A stretch of DNA of 64,000 nucleotides from Bacteroidota bacterium (GCA_016699635.1 CP064983.1:2480001-2544000), one strand, 5' to 3'; counted from the stretch's first letter, positions 19,478 through 28,288 are shown. The notes: generated by a model not told the origin, from the letters alone. Translations and numbers: made by a program.

Positions 19478-20953
19478 AAGCTTCAGAAAGAAATTCTGTT
19501 ACATCACTTGCGGTTAAAGAGTAAGGGTGAATTTTTTTAACAGCACAATCTGCTGCAAGACCATGAATATAAACTGCTGCAATTGCAGCATCGGTTGCGT
19601 TTAAGCCTTGTGCAAGCAATGCAGTAATAATGCCGGTTAATGTGTCGCCACTGCCGCCTTTTGCCAGCCCTGCATTGCCTGTTGTATTGAAGAAACATTT
19701 TCCCTCAGGAGTAGAAATAGAAGTGTAAGCACCTTTTAAGACAATAATGATTTTGTGTTTTACTGAAGCAGCAATTTGAAAATCATTTCTTTGAAAATCA
19801 TTCTCAAATGTTCCGAATAGTCTTTCAAATTCTTTTTTATGAGGAGTAAGAATGGTGTTTTCCGGAAGATTGTCTATCAGATTTTTATTTTGTGAAATTA
19901 TATTTAATGCATCAGCATCAAGTACCAATGTTTTTTTTGCTTTTTGAAGAAGTAGTTTCAACATGCTTGAGGTTTGTTCGTTAATACCCAAGCCGGGGCC
20001 TGCAGCAATTGCATTGTAAGGTGCTAAATCCGGTAAGTCACATACCTTGTCACCTTCACAAGTGCTCAACATTGCTTCCGGAATTGCAGATTGTAGTGTC
20101 GCTCCTGTTGTTTTTACGGTATGAACTGTTGTCAACCCTGCACCACTTTTAACACATGCTTTTGCTGATAGAATTATTGCACCCGCTTTTCCATAGCTTC
20201 CGCCAATCAATAAAGCATGACCAAAATTGCCTTTATGTGAAAATCGTTTTCTCGGCTTGAGTATTTTATTTATCAAACTCCTGTCAACCAGTTCTTGAGT
20301 TGTAGGTAATGATTCCATATAATGTTCATCAAGTCCAATATCAAGAACTTTAACTTCGCCAATCCTGTGGGCGTTTTCTGCATAAAGCATACTTCGTTTA
20401 AGTCGCTGAAATGTTAATGTTGTTGATGCATGAATAACAGCAACATTCGTTGGCGTATGTTTGTCGGCAAATAAACCCGAGGGTAAATCAATGGAAATTA
20501 CAGGAGTTCTGGTTGAATTCACTTGGTGAATTAAATCAGCAATATTTTTTTCTACTGCCTTATTTAATCCTGTCCCAAAAATTGCATCAACCCAAAAAGT
20601 TGTATTTTTAAAAGGTAGGTTTGCATCAGTGAGGTAAAATATTTTAACAGAAGTTTTCTGCAAGCGCAGAAAATTTGCTTCTGCATCGGGACTTAGCTTG
20701 TTGCTATTGTCTGTAAGTAAAACAGAAACATTTTTTCCTGCATCAGTAAATATTCTGGCAATGGCAAGTCCATCACCTCCATTGTTTCCGGGTCCGCAGA
20801 GAATACAAATATGGTCTTTTCATCTGTAAACTTTGCTATTTCATCACTGCAACAAATAGCTGCTCTCTCCATTAAATCAACAGAACTTATAGGCTCAGTT
20901 TTTATTGTGTAGGCATCGGCCATACGGAATTGTTCTGAAGTTAGTAGTTTCAT
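19461..20953 (-). CDS. nnr: Bifunctional NAD(P)H-hydrate epimerase and dehydratase (one frame break)
   Basis: The protein repairs damaged NAD(P)H hydrates. The N-terminal epimerase half starts MKLLTSEQFRMADAYTI at 20953; the frame is lost in the A4 run at 20817-20820, and one A restores TDEKDHICILCGPGNNGGDG and the epimerase P-loop-like motif. The C-terminal dehydratase half has HKGNFGHALLIGGSYGKAGA, AGPGLGIN, LVLDADALN, LTPHKKEF and the GSGDTLTGIITALL motif with its catalytic Asp. The restored length is 497 residues, as in E. coli YjeF. The gene has its own start 117 bases from the divergent gcvT gene and overlaps the convergent ispG end. Confidence 0.92.
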
Positions 20954-21070
20954 CTGTATATAAAACCGTTGTGGAAATTGGTGTAAAGATAAAAACCTGA
21001 TATTGAAATAACATGAATCATATTGAACAAGCAGTAAAACATGTAGATTTGCCGCACATTTTAAAATAGT

Positions 21071-22171
21071 ATGGAAGAGAATACCACCTTAAAACACACA
21101 GCTTTAACAGCTATACATCAAAAGGCAGGCGCTAAAATGGTGCCCTTTGCAGGCTACCTGATGCCTGTACAATATACGGGGATTAATGACGAGCATGAAA
21201 CTGTTCGTAATGCAGTTGGCATGTTTGATGTCTCTCACATGGGAGAGTTTATTTTAAAAGGTGATGATGCACTTGATCTTCTTCAGCGTGTGACAAGCAA
21301 TGATGCTTCCAAATTGTCAGCCGGCAAAGCACAGTACAGCTATTTCCCCAATGAAACTGGTGGAATAATTGACGATTTAATAGTGTATTGTATTGATGAA
21401 AAAACATTCATGTTAGTTGTTAATGCATCGAATATTGAAAAAGACTGGAATTGGCTTCAAAAGCATAACAACAAAAAAGTCGAAATGCACGACATCTCCG
21501 ATAAAACTTCTTTACTTGCCGTGCAGGGGCCTAAGGCAATGGAAACATTACAGAAACTAACATCCATAGCATTGGCCGACATTCCATATTACAATTTTGC
21601 CAAAGGAGAGTTTGCAGGTTGTCACAATGTGCTTATCTCCAATACAGGCTACACCGGTGCAGGTGGTTTTGAATTGTATTTCGAAAATCAGTATGCAGAA
21701 AAAATCTGGAATGACGTTATGCAGGCGGGTCAACCATTCGACATAAAACCTGCAGGTCTTGGTTCGCGTGATACGTTGCGACTTGAAATGGGATTTTGCC
21801 TTTATGGAAATGACATTGATGACAACACATCACCATTAGAAGCAGGCTTAGGCTGGATTACTAAATTCACAAAGAATTTTACAAACTCTGATGCATTAAA
21901 ACAACAGAAAGAACAGGGGATAGCAAACAAATTGGTAGGCTTTGAAATGATTGATCGTGGAATTCCAAGACACGATTACGAAATTTGTAATGCATCAGGT
22001 CAGAAGATTGGTCGTGTTACATCAGGAACACAGTCGCCAACATTAAACAAAGCCATCGGAATGGGCTATGTATCGAAAGATCAATCTGCCGAAGGAACAG
22101 AGATTTTTATTAAAATCAGAGAAAAACTGATTAAAGCCGCAGTTGTCAAGATTCCGTTTATTAAAAAATAA
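21071..22171 (+). CDS. gcvT: Glycine cleavage system T protein (aminomethyltransferase)
   Basis: GcvT transfers the aminomethyl unit from H-protein lipoate to tetrahydrofolate. The 366-residue product has the standard layout: KMVPFAGYLMPVQYTG, GMFDVSHMGEF, the Asp in TSNDASKLSAGKAQYS, LIVYCIDEKTF, SNTGYTGAGGFEL, GLGSRDTLRLEMG and RVTSGTQSPTLNKAIGMGYV near the C-terminus. There is no frame problem. GcvH and GcvP are not in the window, so the glycine cleavage genes are dispersed. The comB-like gene begins 3 bases after its stop and is likely co-transcribed. Confidence 0.96.
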   Translation: MEENTTLKHTALTAIHQKAGAKMVPFAGYLMPVQYTGINDEHETVRNAVGMFDVSHMGEFILKGDDALDLLQRVTSNDASKLSAGKAQYSYFPNETGGIIDDLIVYCIDEKTFMLVVNASNIEKDWNWLQKHNNKKVEMHDISDKTSLLAVQGPKAMETLQKLTSIALADIPYYNFAKGEFAGCHNVLISNTGYTGAGGFELYFENQYAEKIWNDVMQAGQPFDIKPAGLGSRDTLRLEMGFCLYGNDIDDNTSPLEAGLGWITKFTKNFTNSDALKQQKEQGIANKLVGFEMIDRGIPRHDYEICNASGQKIGRVTSGTQSPTLNKAIGMGYVSKDQSAEGTEIFIKIREKLIKAAVVKIPFIKK

Positions 22172-22174
22172 TCC

Positions 22175-22909
22175 ATGTCTGAAGCAGGCAAACCTATAGT
22201 TGAAGTTTGTTTAACACCGGCACTTTTCTATCAGTACAACACAAAGGAATCTATAGTAGTTGCCATTGATATTTTGCGTGCCACGAGTAGTATTTGTGTG
22301 GCGTTGCAATATGGTGCACGCTCCATTGTACCTGTAATGACTGTGGAAGAAAGTTTTCAATATAAAGAAAAAGGATATCTGATAGGAGCAGAGCGGCAGG
22401 GCTCAATGGTAGAAGGATTTGACCTTGGTAATTCGCCTTTCAGTTATATGGAAGACAAAATAATTGGTCGTGATATTGCACTAACTACTACCAATGGTAC
22501 TAAGGCAATTAACATTGCCAATGGCTCAGCAGGAATTGTTGCAGGTTCATTTCTGAATCTTGATGTACTGGCTGCATGGCTTATTGAGCAGAATAAAGAT
22601 GTGCTTTGCCTTTGTGCAGGATGGAAAAATACTTTTAATCTTGAAGACACACTGTTTGCAGGTGCATTATCGCAAAAACTTCTTCCACATTTTCAACTTT
22701 CAGAGCATCGTGATTCTGCTATTGCAGCCATGAATCTTTATAACCTTGCAAAGCATGACATGTACGATTTTTTAAAAGACTCTTCACATCGTACACGATT
22801 GGAAAGGCTTAAAATTGATGAAGACGTATTGTATTGCCTGACACCTAATCAAACTCTTGTAGTTCCGGTGTTGAAGGATGGTGTTTTAAAAAAACACTCT
22901 GACTGGTAG
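22175..22909 (+). CDS. ComB-like 2-phosphosulfolactate phosphatase family protein
   Basis: The 244-residue product matches the ComB family: VAIDILRATSSICVALQYGA near the N-terminus, GFDLGNSPF, ALTTTNGTKAI and a C-terminal CAGWKNTFNLEDTLFAGAL. Founding members remove phosphate from 2-phosphosulfolactate in archaeal coenzyme M synthesis, using Mg2+. Bacteroidota do not make coenzyme M, so the true substrate here is unknown; a link to sulfolactate or sulfonate metabolism is possible but only inferred. Its start is 3 bases after gcvT, and TAG ends the gene. Confidence 0.85.
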   Translation: MSEAGKPIVEVCLTPALFYQYNTKESIVVAIDILRATSSICVALQYGARSIVPVMTVEESFQYKEKGYLIGAERQGSMVEGFDLGNSPFSYMEDKIIGRDIALTTTNGTKAINIANGSAGIVAGSFLNLDVLAAWLIEQNKDVLCLCAGWKNTFNLEDTLFAGALSQKLLPHFQLSEHRDSAIAAMNLYNLAKHDMYDFLKDSSHRTRLERLKIDEDVLYCLTPNQTLVVPVLKDGVLKKHSDW

Positions 22910-23021
22910 GCAGAAAAGTGATTTAACAGATGGTTATTTAATGAAAAAGTCGCAACAGTGACTTTGGTCAGTTGTATTATAGAACTTAAAATACTATTTT
23001 AGCAGAAAATTATAAATAAAA

Positions 23022-23360
23022 ATGAAAAAAGCACTTTCAGTTTTAAGCGTACTCGGACTATTCCTGATTGTTAACGCTTATGCAAACAGCAACAAAGCAA
23101 ACACAGTTACTGATCTTCAGGTAACTGAAAGCAGTATTGTAGCAAATCATGACATGCCATGTGATGGTAAGGCAGAAAAAGACAAAGATTGCTGCAAAAA
23201 GAAAAGCAAAAAGAAAAAATGTTGTGCTGACAAAGCAGAAGCTTCAGCTGCATCATGTGCCGACAAACAAGCAAAAGCAGGTTGCTGCGCACATAAAAAA
23301 GCTGGTGCCGGTGCATCTGATGTTAAGACCGACACTAAGTCAGACGAATCTGCAAAATAA
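23022..23360 (+). CDS. Secreted Cys/Lys-rich small protein
   Basis: The 112-residue product has a strong signal peptide (MKKALSVLSVLGLFLIVNAYA) and then a low-complexity mature region with eight cysteines, mostly in CC pairs inside Lys-rich blocks (DCCKKKSKKKKCCADK; SCADKQAKAGCCAHKKAGAG). There are no predicted helices beyond the signal peptide, and no family was recognised. CC pairs with His and Lys nearby suggest metal binding or redox work in the periplasm, but nothing in the sequence proves it. It is followed by a strong terminator at 23435 and is therefore likely a single-gene transcript. Confidence 0.7.
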   Translation: MKKALSVLSVLGLFLIVNAYANSNKANTVTDLQVTESSIVANHDMPCDGKAEKDKDCCKKKSKKKKCCADKAEASAASCADKQAKAGCCAHKKAGAGASDVKTDTKSDESAK

Positions 23361-23434
23361 TTTTAACCCACCAAGGTGGTGCAGTATTTAGCTTGCAATG
23401 CTGCGTAATATCCCACGGTTAGGGCCGAAAATTG

Positions 23435-23466
23435 AAAACCGTTCTCATTATTGAGAGCGGTTTTTT
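23435..23466 (+). terminator. Rho-independent terminator
   Basis: A 12-base stem with one G-T wobble (AAAACCGTTCTC paired with GAGAGCGGTTTT) closes a six-base ATTATT loop and ends in a run of T. It lies 75 bases after the Cys/Lys-rich gene. Because the stem starts with A4, it could also work for the opposite strand, ending transcription of 23488-24945. Confidence 0.9.
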
Positions 23467-23487
23467 ATTGCCTATTACTAAACATTT

Positions 23488-24945
23488 TTATTTGAAGTCT
23501 AAAACTGCAGTAGAAAATTTCTTTAACAGTCTTGCATACAGGATAAACCTGTTCTTATCTAGGCGTGTAATAGATGACATATCAGGCAGAAGTTTTTTTG
23601 CCGAAGCCAAATCCATTTCCTTAGTGTAAATTCTCCTGAGCTGAGAATTGTAAATAGATTGCGTCATCTGATACTCTTCCGGATTTCTTCCATCTAAAAA
23701 ATAAAGGTAGTAGTCGTCTTTATGTGGAATACCTTTAACATTACAAACGTACTCGAAATTTTCTGTTGCACTTACTTTTCTTTTAATAACAGTCTGCATA
23801 TTTTTATCTTGCATATCGGTACAAATTAAAAGCAGTTCGTTTGCAGAAGTCTCCCTACCGATTGATGCAACTTTTTTACCATTCACATCAGCAGGTTTGG
23901 TGTAGGAGGCAAATTGCTTTTCAATAAGTAGCATAATATTGCCATTACTCATCACATCCATTTGCTGAATTTTTAAAAAGTCAACGCCTTTAATGTTCTT
24001 TAGTAATAAGTTGTCAACCGTTTCGAGTAATGTTTCTTCAGAGAATTTTATGCTATTTGTTTTAATAAGTTGAAGGTTGTTGTCGAACTCCGAAATGCTT
24101 ATACCATTACTTTTAAATTTGTTTGCATTGGCAATATCGTTATAAATAGGATTGAAAGTATTGTCAGTGAAACCAAATAATGAAACCACAATTATTCTGT
24201 TGCCTTCATGAATAATTTTGAAATCGGATAATTCTTCCTTTTCAGCAGAAATTGTTTGAGTGATAATTTTTCCTTCAACACTAGTTGCAATGAAATATTC
24301 TTTATCTCTTTGGAATATACCTGAAAAAGTGCCGCTATCATTTACTGCTCCATCAAAAAATGTACTGTTGGGTAAAGAAGTTTTCCATGCACTGACTAAC
24401 TGATTGCTGAAACAATAAATACTGTCATTAGTGGTAATGGTAAAGAAACGGTTATTGATGGAAGTATTATAGCTGAAAAAATTCTTCTGATTATATTTTG
24501 CAACATCTTTTCCTGCAATTAAAACTACTGTTTGCTTAAAATATCCTTTTAAATCAAAAACATCAGCGCAAAATTCCAGATTCCCAACCCCTTTTGAATA
24601 AAATATTTTTATGGTTGAATCGCTCAGTACAACATCATATACCCGCACCGGAAACTGCAAAAATCTTATAGCCGCAGTATCTTTTAGAATAAATTTATCA
24701 TCGTAGCGTAGTAAAGTTAATTTGAGCTTTTTCCAGGCTGTTGCTAAAAAAATGCTGTCGCTGGCACCCTGAATCATTTTAATATTGCTGCCGGCAGCAT
24801 AAAAATAGCCATTGTTTACGCCTAAAAATTTTGGGTATGGACGGTCATTTAATTTTACTGTCGGGTTCCATATCAGGTTTTGCCCAAAGGCAGAAACACT
24901 ACAGAATAATAAGAGGAAGAAAATGATTTTACTTTTTGTTTTCAT
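23488..24945 (-). CDS. Secreted protein of unknown function
   Basis: The ATG at 24945 starts a signal peptide (MKTKSKIIFFLLLFCSVSAFGQ); the five extra residues available upstream would weaken it. The 485-residue product reads as a beta-rich extracytoplasmic protein, with repeated blade-like phrases (VVLSDSTIKIFYSKG; FKIIHEGNRIIVVSLFG; FEYVCNVKGIPHKDDYYLYF) consistent with a beta-propeller or similar fold. I recognise no family. Its start overlaps the end of the amidohydrolase gene by 17 bases, so the two are co-transcribed and may share a substrate-related function. Confidence 0.75.
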   Translation of the reverse strand: MKTKSKIIFFLLLFCSVSAFGQNLIWNPTVKLNDRPYPKFLGVNNGYFYAAGSNIKMIQGASDSIFLATAWKKLKLTLLRYDDKFILKDTAAIRFLQFPVRVYDVVLSDSTIKIFYSKGVGNLEFCADVFDLKGYFKQTVVLIAGKDVAKYNQKNFFSYNTSINNRFFTITTNDSIYCFSNQLVSAWKTSLPNSTFFDGAVNDSGTFSGIFQRDKEYFIATSVEGKIITQTISAEKEELSDFKIIHEGNRIIVVSLFGFTDNTFNPIYNDIANANKFKSNGISISEFDNNLQLIKTNSIKFSEETLLETVDNLLLKNIKGVDFLKIQQMDVMSNGNIMLLIEKQFASYTKPADVNGKKVASIGRETSANELLLICTDMQDKNMQTVIKRKVSATENFEYVCNVKGIPHKDDYYLYFLDGRNPEEYQMTQSIYNSQLRRIYTKEMDLASAKKLLPDMSSITRLDKNRFILYARLLKKFSTAVLDFK

Positions 24946-26566
24946 AAACTTTAATGCCATTTGAATAAGTTGTTTCTATAGGTAATTTAAATAATATACT
25001 GTCCGGTGCAGTCATCAGGTCGTCATTCATAATTACAAAGTCTGCTGCTTTGCCTTTTTCTAAAGAGCCCTTTTCATTCTCTTCAAACATAGAATATGCT
25101 GCCCAAATGGTCATGCCGCGCAATGCTTCTTCGCGACTGATTTTATTTTCTGTTTCAAAACCTTCCGGTGGAAAACCTTTCTGATCTTTACGAACCACAG
25201 CTGCATAAAATCCATAAAGCGGGTTAATGTCTTCAACCGGAAAGTCGCTGCCTAAGGCTAACATACCTGTTTCTTTTAATAAGGCGTTATTTGAATAGGC
25301 ATCGTGTATTCTTTCGCTGCCAAGTCTTTTTTCTGCCCAATACATATCGCTTGTGGCATGTGTTGGCTGAACACTTGGTATTATGGAATAGTCAGAAAAA
25401 TACTTTAAGTCATCATGATTTACAACCTGACAATGTTCGATGCGCCATCTTAAATCATTTTTGGTTTTTAGGTTGGCGGCATAAACTTTTAACATAAATC
25501 GGTTTGCAGAATCACCAATACAATGCGTGTTTAGCTGAAATCCATGCTCCACTACTTCTTTGGCTGCCAATTGAATGGAGTCCTTGTCTTGAAGTATAAA
25601 CCCATAATGTCCGGGAAGGTCGGAGTATGGTTGCAACAGGCAGGCACCTCTTGACCCAAGTGCTCCATCGGCATAAAGTTTAAACGATCTTACCTCAAGT
25701 CTTTCAGTTTTATATTTTCCTTTTTCGAACCAGTATTTTTTACTCTCATTCGTCAGTTCTGCCATGGCATAAATTTTCATGCTAAGGGTTCCGGCTTTTT
25801 GAAGTGAGTCGAGTAAACGAATGTCAGAAACTCTTAATCCGGCATCTGTAACAGAGGTCAGACCAACGGCAAAACAATTTTGTTCGCCTTTTATAAGTCC
25901 TTCCGTTTTAATCTGAGCTGTAAATTCAGGAATATGTGCTTTTACAATGTCAACAGCATTATCAATCAGCAGTCCGGTTAAGTGGTTGTTTTTAGTTATT
26001 ATCTCACCACCCTGAACCTTTGTAGAAGTGGTTATACCTGCAATATCCAAAGCTTTTTGGTTGACTAAAACGGCATGACCATCAATTCGCATCAGATAAA
26101 CCGGTGTATTTGGGAACAAACTATCCAAAACAGACTTGTCGGGAAATTCATTCTCAGACCAGTCATTTTGATCCCATCCACGTCCTAAAATCCAACTGAA
26201 CTTATTGGTAGCGGCATATTCTTTTACCTTTTGTATTACTTCATCAAATGATTTTGTGCCAAAAAGCGGGCATTTGGAAAGGTCTGTGCTGTAGCCATAA
26301 AAATGACAGTGAGCATCAATAAAGCCCGGATAAACACTTTTACCCATAAGGTCTATTTTCTGCTGGCACTGATACTTATCTGCCAATGCATTGGTGCCGG
26401 TTTCTACTATCTTGCCATTAGAAACCACCATTGCTTGTGCTGTAGAAAAGGTGCTGTCAACGGTATAAATTTTACCGTTAAAAAGAATCAGGTCTGCTAT
26501 TGGCTTTTGGCTGCATCCTATGCAAATTAAAAGCAGCAGCAGCATTGGTTTAAAGGACTTAATCAA
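24929..26566 (-). CDS. Amidohydrolase 3 family protein (YtcJ type), probable lipoprotein
   Basis: The family holds metal-dependent amide and lactam hydrolases. The N-terminal composite domain starts LILFNGKIYTVDSTFSTAQAM, and the metal-binding motif GFIDAHCHFYG is followed by LGRGWDQNDWSE, DADGALGSRGACL-like SFKLYADGALGSRGA, NTHCIGDSANRF, RIEHCQV and LALGSDFPVE. It is typical YtcJ content and length (about 545 residues). The N-terminus is a short hydrophobic stretch ending LLLICIGC, suggesting lipid attachment. The start is uncertain: the TTG at 26566 supplies a charged n-region (IKSFKP), the ATG at 26545 does not. The natural substrate is unknown. Confidence 0.87.
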   Translation of the reverse strand: MIKSFKPMLLLLLICIGCSQKPIADLILFNGKIYTVDSTFSTAQAMVVSNGKIVETGTNALADKYQCQQKIDLMGKSVYPGFIDAHCHFYGYSTDLSKCPLFGTKSFDEVIQKVKEYAATNKFSWILGRGWDQNDWSENEFPDKSVLDSLFPNTPVYLMRIDGHAVLVNQKALDIAGITTSTKVQGGEIITKNNHLTGLLIDNAVDIVKAHIPEFTAQIKTEGLIKGEQNCFAVGLTSVTDAGLRVSDIRLLDSLQKAGTLSMKIYAMAELTNESKKYWFEKGKYKTERLEVRSFKLYADGALGSRGACLLQPYSDLPGHYGFILQDKDSIQLAAKEVVEHGFQLNTHCIGDSANRFMLKVYAANLKTKNDLRWRIEHCQVVNHDDLKYFSDYSIIPSVQPTHATSDMYWAEKRLGSERIHDAYSNNALLKETGMLALGSDFPVEDINPLYGFYAAVVRKDQKGFPPEGFETENKISREEALRGMTIWAAYSMFEENEKGSLEKGKAADFVIMNDDLMTAPDSILFKLPIETTYSNGIKVYENKK

Positions 26567-26741
26567 TGTTAGAATTTTAAAATCAGGTATCAAATATCCA
26601 TAAAATCTTTAAAAGAAAGGCGCAACTTAGAAACAGGCAGGTATTGAAAAATATTTTTTGATTTGTTCTTGCATCAATTAAAACCTGCTGTATATTTACG
26701 CAAAAAATAGAACACATACTCACCATCAATCTTGTTTACCT

Positions 26742-27221
26742 ATGGCAAAAGCATCAAAATCAAAAAAATCTGCTGCTAAGAAAAAAGCAAAACCTGCCCG
26801 CAAAGCAAGTGGTAAAAAGGCAGCTAAAAAGAAACCTGTAGCAAAAAAGAAGGCTACTAAAAAGAAAGCAGCACCAAAGAAAAAGGCAGCTACCAAAAAG
26901 AAGGCTGCGCCAAAGAAAAAGGCAGCTACTAAAAAGAAAGCAGCACCAAAGAAAAAGGCTGCTACCAAAAAGAAGGCTGCACCAAAGAAAAAGGCAGCCA
27001 CCAAAAAGAAAGTAGCACCAAAGAAAAAGGCTACTACTAAAAAGAAAGCAGCTCCAAAGAAAAAAGCTGCTACCAAAAAGAAAGCGGCACCTAAGGTTGT
27101 AATAAAAAAAGTGGTATCAAAACCGGCAGTGAAAAAACCTGCGCCAATGCCAAAAGAAAAACCTGAGGATATTCAGCCTGTGGTAACATACCAAACAGAA
27201 ATTATTGAAATAGTTAGGTAG
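26742..27221 (+). CDS. Histone H1-like Lys/Ala/Pro repeat protein
   Basis: The 159-residue product is extremely basic. Residues 1-42 are Lys/Ala-rich (SKSKKSAAKKKAKPARKASG), residues 43-114 hold six perfect or near-perfect 12-residue units (AAPKKKAATKKK), and the tail (VVIKKVVSKPAVKK ... TYQTEIIEIVR) is mixed. It resembles histone H1-like DNA-binding proteins such as Hc1/Hc2 and Bacteroidota counterparts; DNA compaction is an inference. There is no signal peptide. The gene ends at TAG (27219-27221), and the reading frame continues in phase through two more codons into the acidic mini-ORF at 27228. Confidence 0.85.
   Translation: MAKASKSKKSAAKKKAKPARKASGKKAAKKKPVAKKKATKKKAAPKKKAATKKKAAPKKKAATKKKAAPKKKAATKKKAAPKKKAATKKKVAPKKKATTKKKAAPKKKAATKKKAAPKVVIKKVVSKPAVKKPAPMPKEKPEDIQPVVTYQTEIIEIVR
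26868..27083 (+). repeat. Six tandem 36-base repeats inside the histone-like gene
   Basis: Six units of 36 bases encode AAPKKKAATKKK, with unit five varying to VAPKKKATTKKK. The DNA units differ at synonymous positions (GCA/GCT/GCG, AAG/AAA), so the array is not freshly duplicated. It explains the apparent Phe/Ala-rich open frame on the opposite strand. Array length could vary between strains. Confidence 0.95.
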
Positions 27222-27227
27222 GTAGAA

Positions 27228-27344
27228 ATGGATATGGATGATAATGATGCAAAGATGGACGAGAAAGAAATGATGGACGATGATGTGTCATTTAACGATG
27301 ATTTATTCAGCGGCTCATCAGACGATGACGATGATGATATGTAA
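27228..27344 (+). CDS. Highly acidic 38-residue mini-protein, in frame with the histone-like gene
   Basis: The ORF begins with the ATG at 27228, 7 bases after the histone-like stop, and ends with TAA at 27342-27344. The product (MDMDDNDAKMDEKEMMDDD ... SGSSDDDDDDM) has 18 Asp/Glu and only 2 Lys. Its start is close behind AGGTAGGTAG, which may serve as a ribosome site. It is in the same frame as the histone-like gene, separated only by TAG GTA GAA. It could be a separate acidic partner, or a C-terminal tail cut off by an amber codon. I recognise no family. A terminator follows at 27365. Confidence 0.6.
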   Translation: MDMDDNDAKMDEKEMMDDDVSFNDDLFSGSSDDDDDDM

Positions 27345-27364
27345 AATGTAAATAATTAATATTT

Positions 27365-27395
27365 AAAAAAAGCTCTGCATTGCAGGGCTTTTTTT
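27365..27395 (+). terminator. Rho-independent terminator after the basic/acidic pair
   Basis: An 8-base stem with one wobble (AGCTCTGC paired with GCAGGGCT) closes a three-base loop and is followed by seven T; A-rich sequence precedes it, so the stem can be extended. It marks the end of the histone-like plus mini-ORF transcript. Confidence 0.87.
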
Positions 27396-27528
27396 GTTGA
27401 CTTAAGTATGATGATTTTTATCCATTTATTAATCTTTAAGAAAACTCTACCCAACAGTCCTCTCATTCCCCGTCACTTTTACTTTTTACCTTAAATTTCT
27501 CAACTAACAATTCGGAATTATCAGATTA

Positions 27529-27568
27529 CTTCATCACGTTTCACCCCTGTCAGCCGTGGCTGATCATC
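27529..27568 (-). repeat. Dispersed palindromic repeat, copy 1
   Basis: On the minus strand this 40-base stretch matches 48087-48126 with one mismatch. It contains the palindrome TCAGCC-AC-GGCTGA. A more degenerate unit (CAGTCAACTGCGGCTAATCATCA) follows directly at 27574-27596, so the element seems to occur as a damaged tandem. Both copies lie just beyond the 3' ends of genes. Confidence 0.8.
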
Positions 27569-27620
27569 ACCCCAGTCAACTGCGGCTAATCATCACTCAA
27601 AAATTGTCCGACCTCTAAAT

Positions 27621-28268
27621 TCAAGGCGACAGCGTTGCCTTACTCCATTGATTATTGTTCAATGTATAAGCTACTCTGTCGTGGAGGCGGCTTTGCCTGC
27701 CTTGCCAGAATTCAAAATAATCGGGTTTTAAAATAAAACCTCCCCAGTGTGGAGGGCGCATTACCTCGCTGCCCATACTTTCTTTTAATGATAAAAACTT
27801 TTTTTCAAGTACCAAACGCGACTCAATAATCTGACTTTGCTCTGATGCCCATGCACCAATACGACTTTCTAATGGGCGTGATAAAAAATATTCGTCAGAA
27901 ACTTTCGTGTCAACTTTTTCAACCTTGCCTTCAACACGAATTTGTTTCGCCAATTCAGGCCAGAAAAAATTTAATGCTGCATAAGGATTTTCTATCAGTT
28001 GATTTCCTTTTCTGCTGTTGTAATTGGTAAAGAAAGTAAAACCTTCTTCTGTTGCATCGCGCAACAAAACAATTCTTGATGATGGCCTGCCGTTTTTTGT
28101 ACATGTTGCAAGATTCATGGCATTTACGTCAGGTAAATTTGCCTGTGCAGCAAGGCTAAACCACTTTTCGAATTGTACTATCGGATTGTCATCAGCCTCT
28201 TGTGTGCCGAACGTGTCTGCCTCATAGTCACTGCGCACATTTTTTAAAACTTTATGTATATCATCCAT
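27621..28268 (-). CDS. pdxH: Pyridoxamine 5'-phosphate oxidase
   Basis: PdxH uses FMN to oxidise pyridoxine or pyridoxamine phosphate to PLP. The product of about 215 residues has the family blocks in order: NPIVQFEKWFSLA, MNLATCTKNGRPSSRIVLLR, GFTFFTNYNSRKGNQL, AALNFFWPELAKQIRVEG, SRPLESRIGAWASEQSQII, PPHWGGFILKP, and the C-terminal EFWQGRQSRLHDR. I place the start at 28268 (MDDIHKVL); the ATG at 28280 is also possible. No other vitamin B6 gene is nearby. The preceding promoter-like box would give a leader of a few bases at most. Confidence 0.95.
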   Translation of the reverse strand: MDDIHKVLKNVRSDYEADTFGTQEADDNPIVQFEKWFSLAAQANLPDVNAMNLATCTKNGRPSSRIVLLRDATEEGFTFFTNYNSRKGNQLIENPYAALNFFWPELAKQIRVEGKVEKVDTKVSDEYFLSRPLESRIGAWASEQSQIIESRLVLEKKFLSLKESMGSEVMRPPHWGGFILKPDYFEFWQGRQSRLHDRVAYTLNNNQWSKATLSP

Positions 28269-28288
28269 GATTAATGTCATTTGAAATG

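Noticed and set aside
26726..27076. A 116-residue Phe/Ala-rich open frame opposite the histone-like gene
   Set aside because: It is the mirror image of the Lys/Ala repeat array on the plus strand; the repeat DNA keeps the opposite frame open by chance.
26868..27083. Tandem repeats that could be read as a CRISPR-like array
   Set aside because: Units are contiguous 36-base coding repeats without unique spacers, and no cas gene is present.
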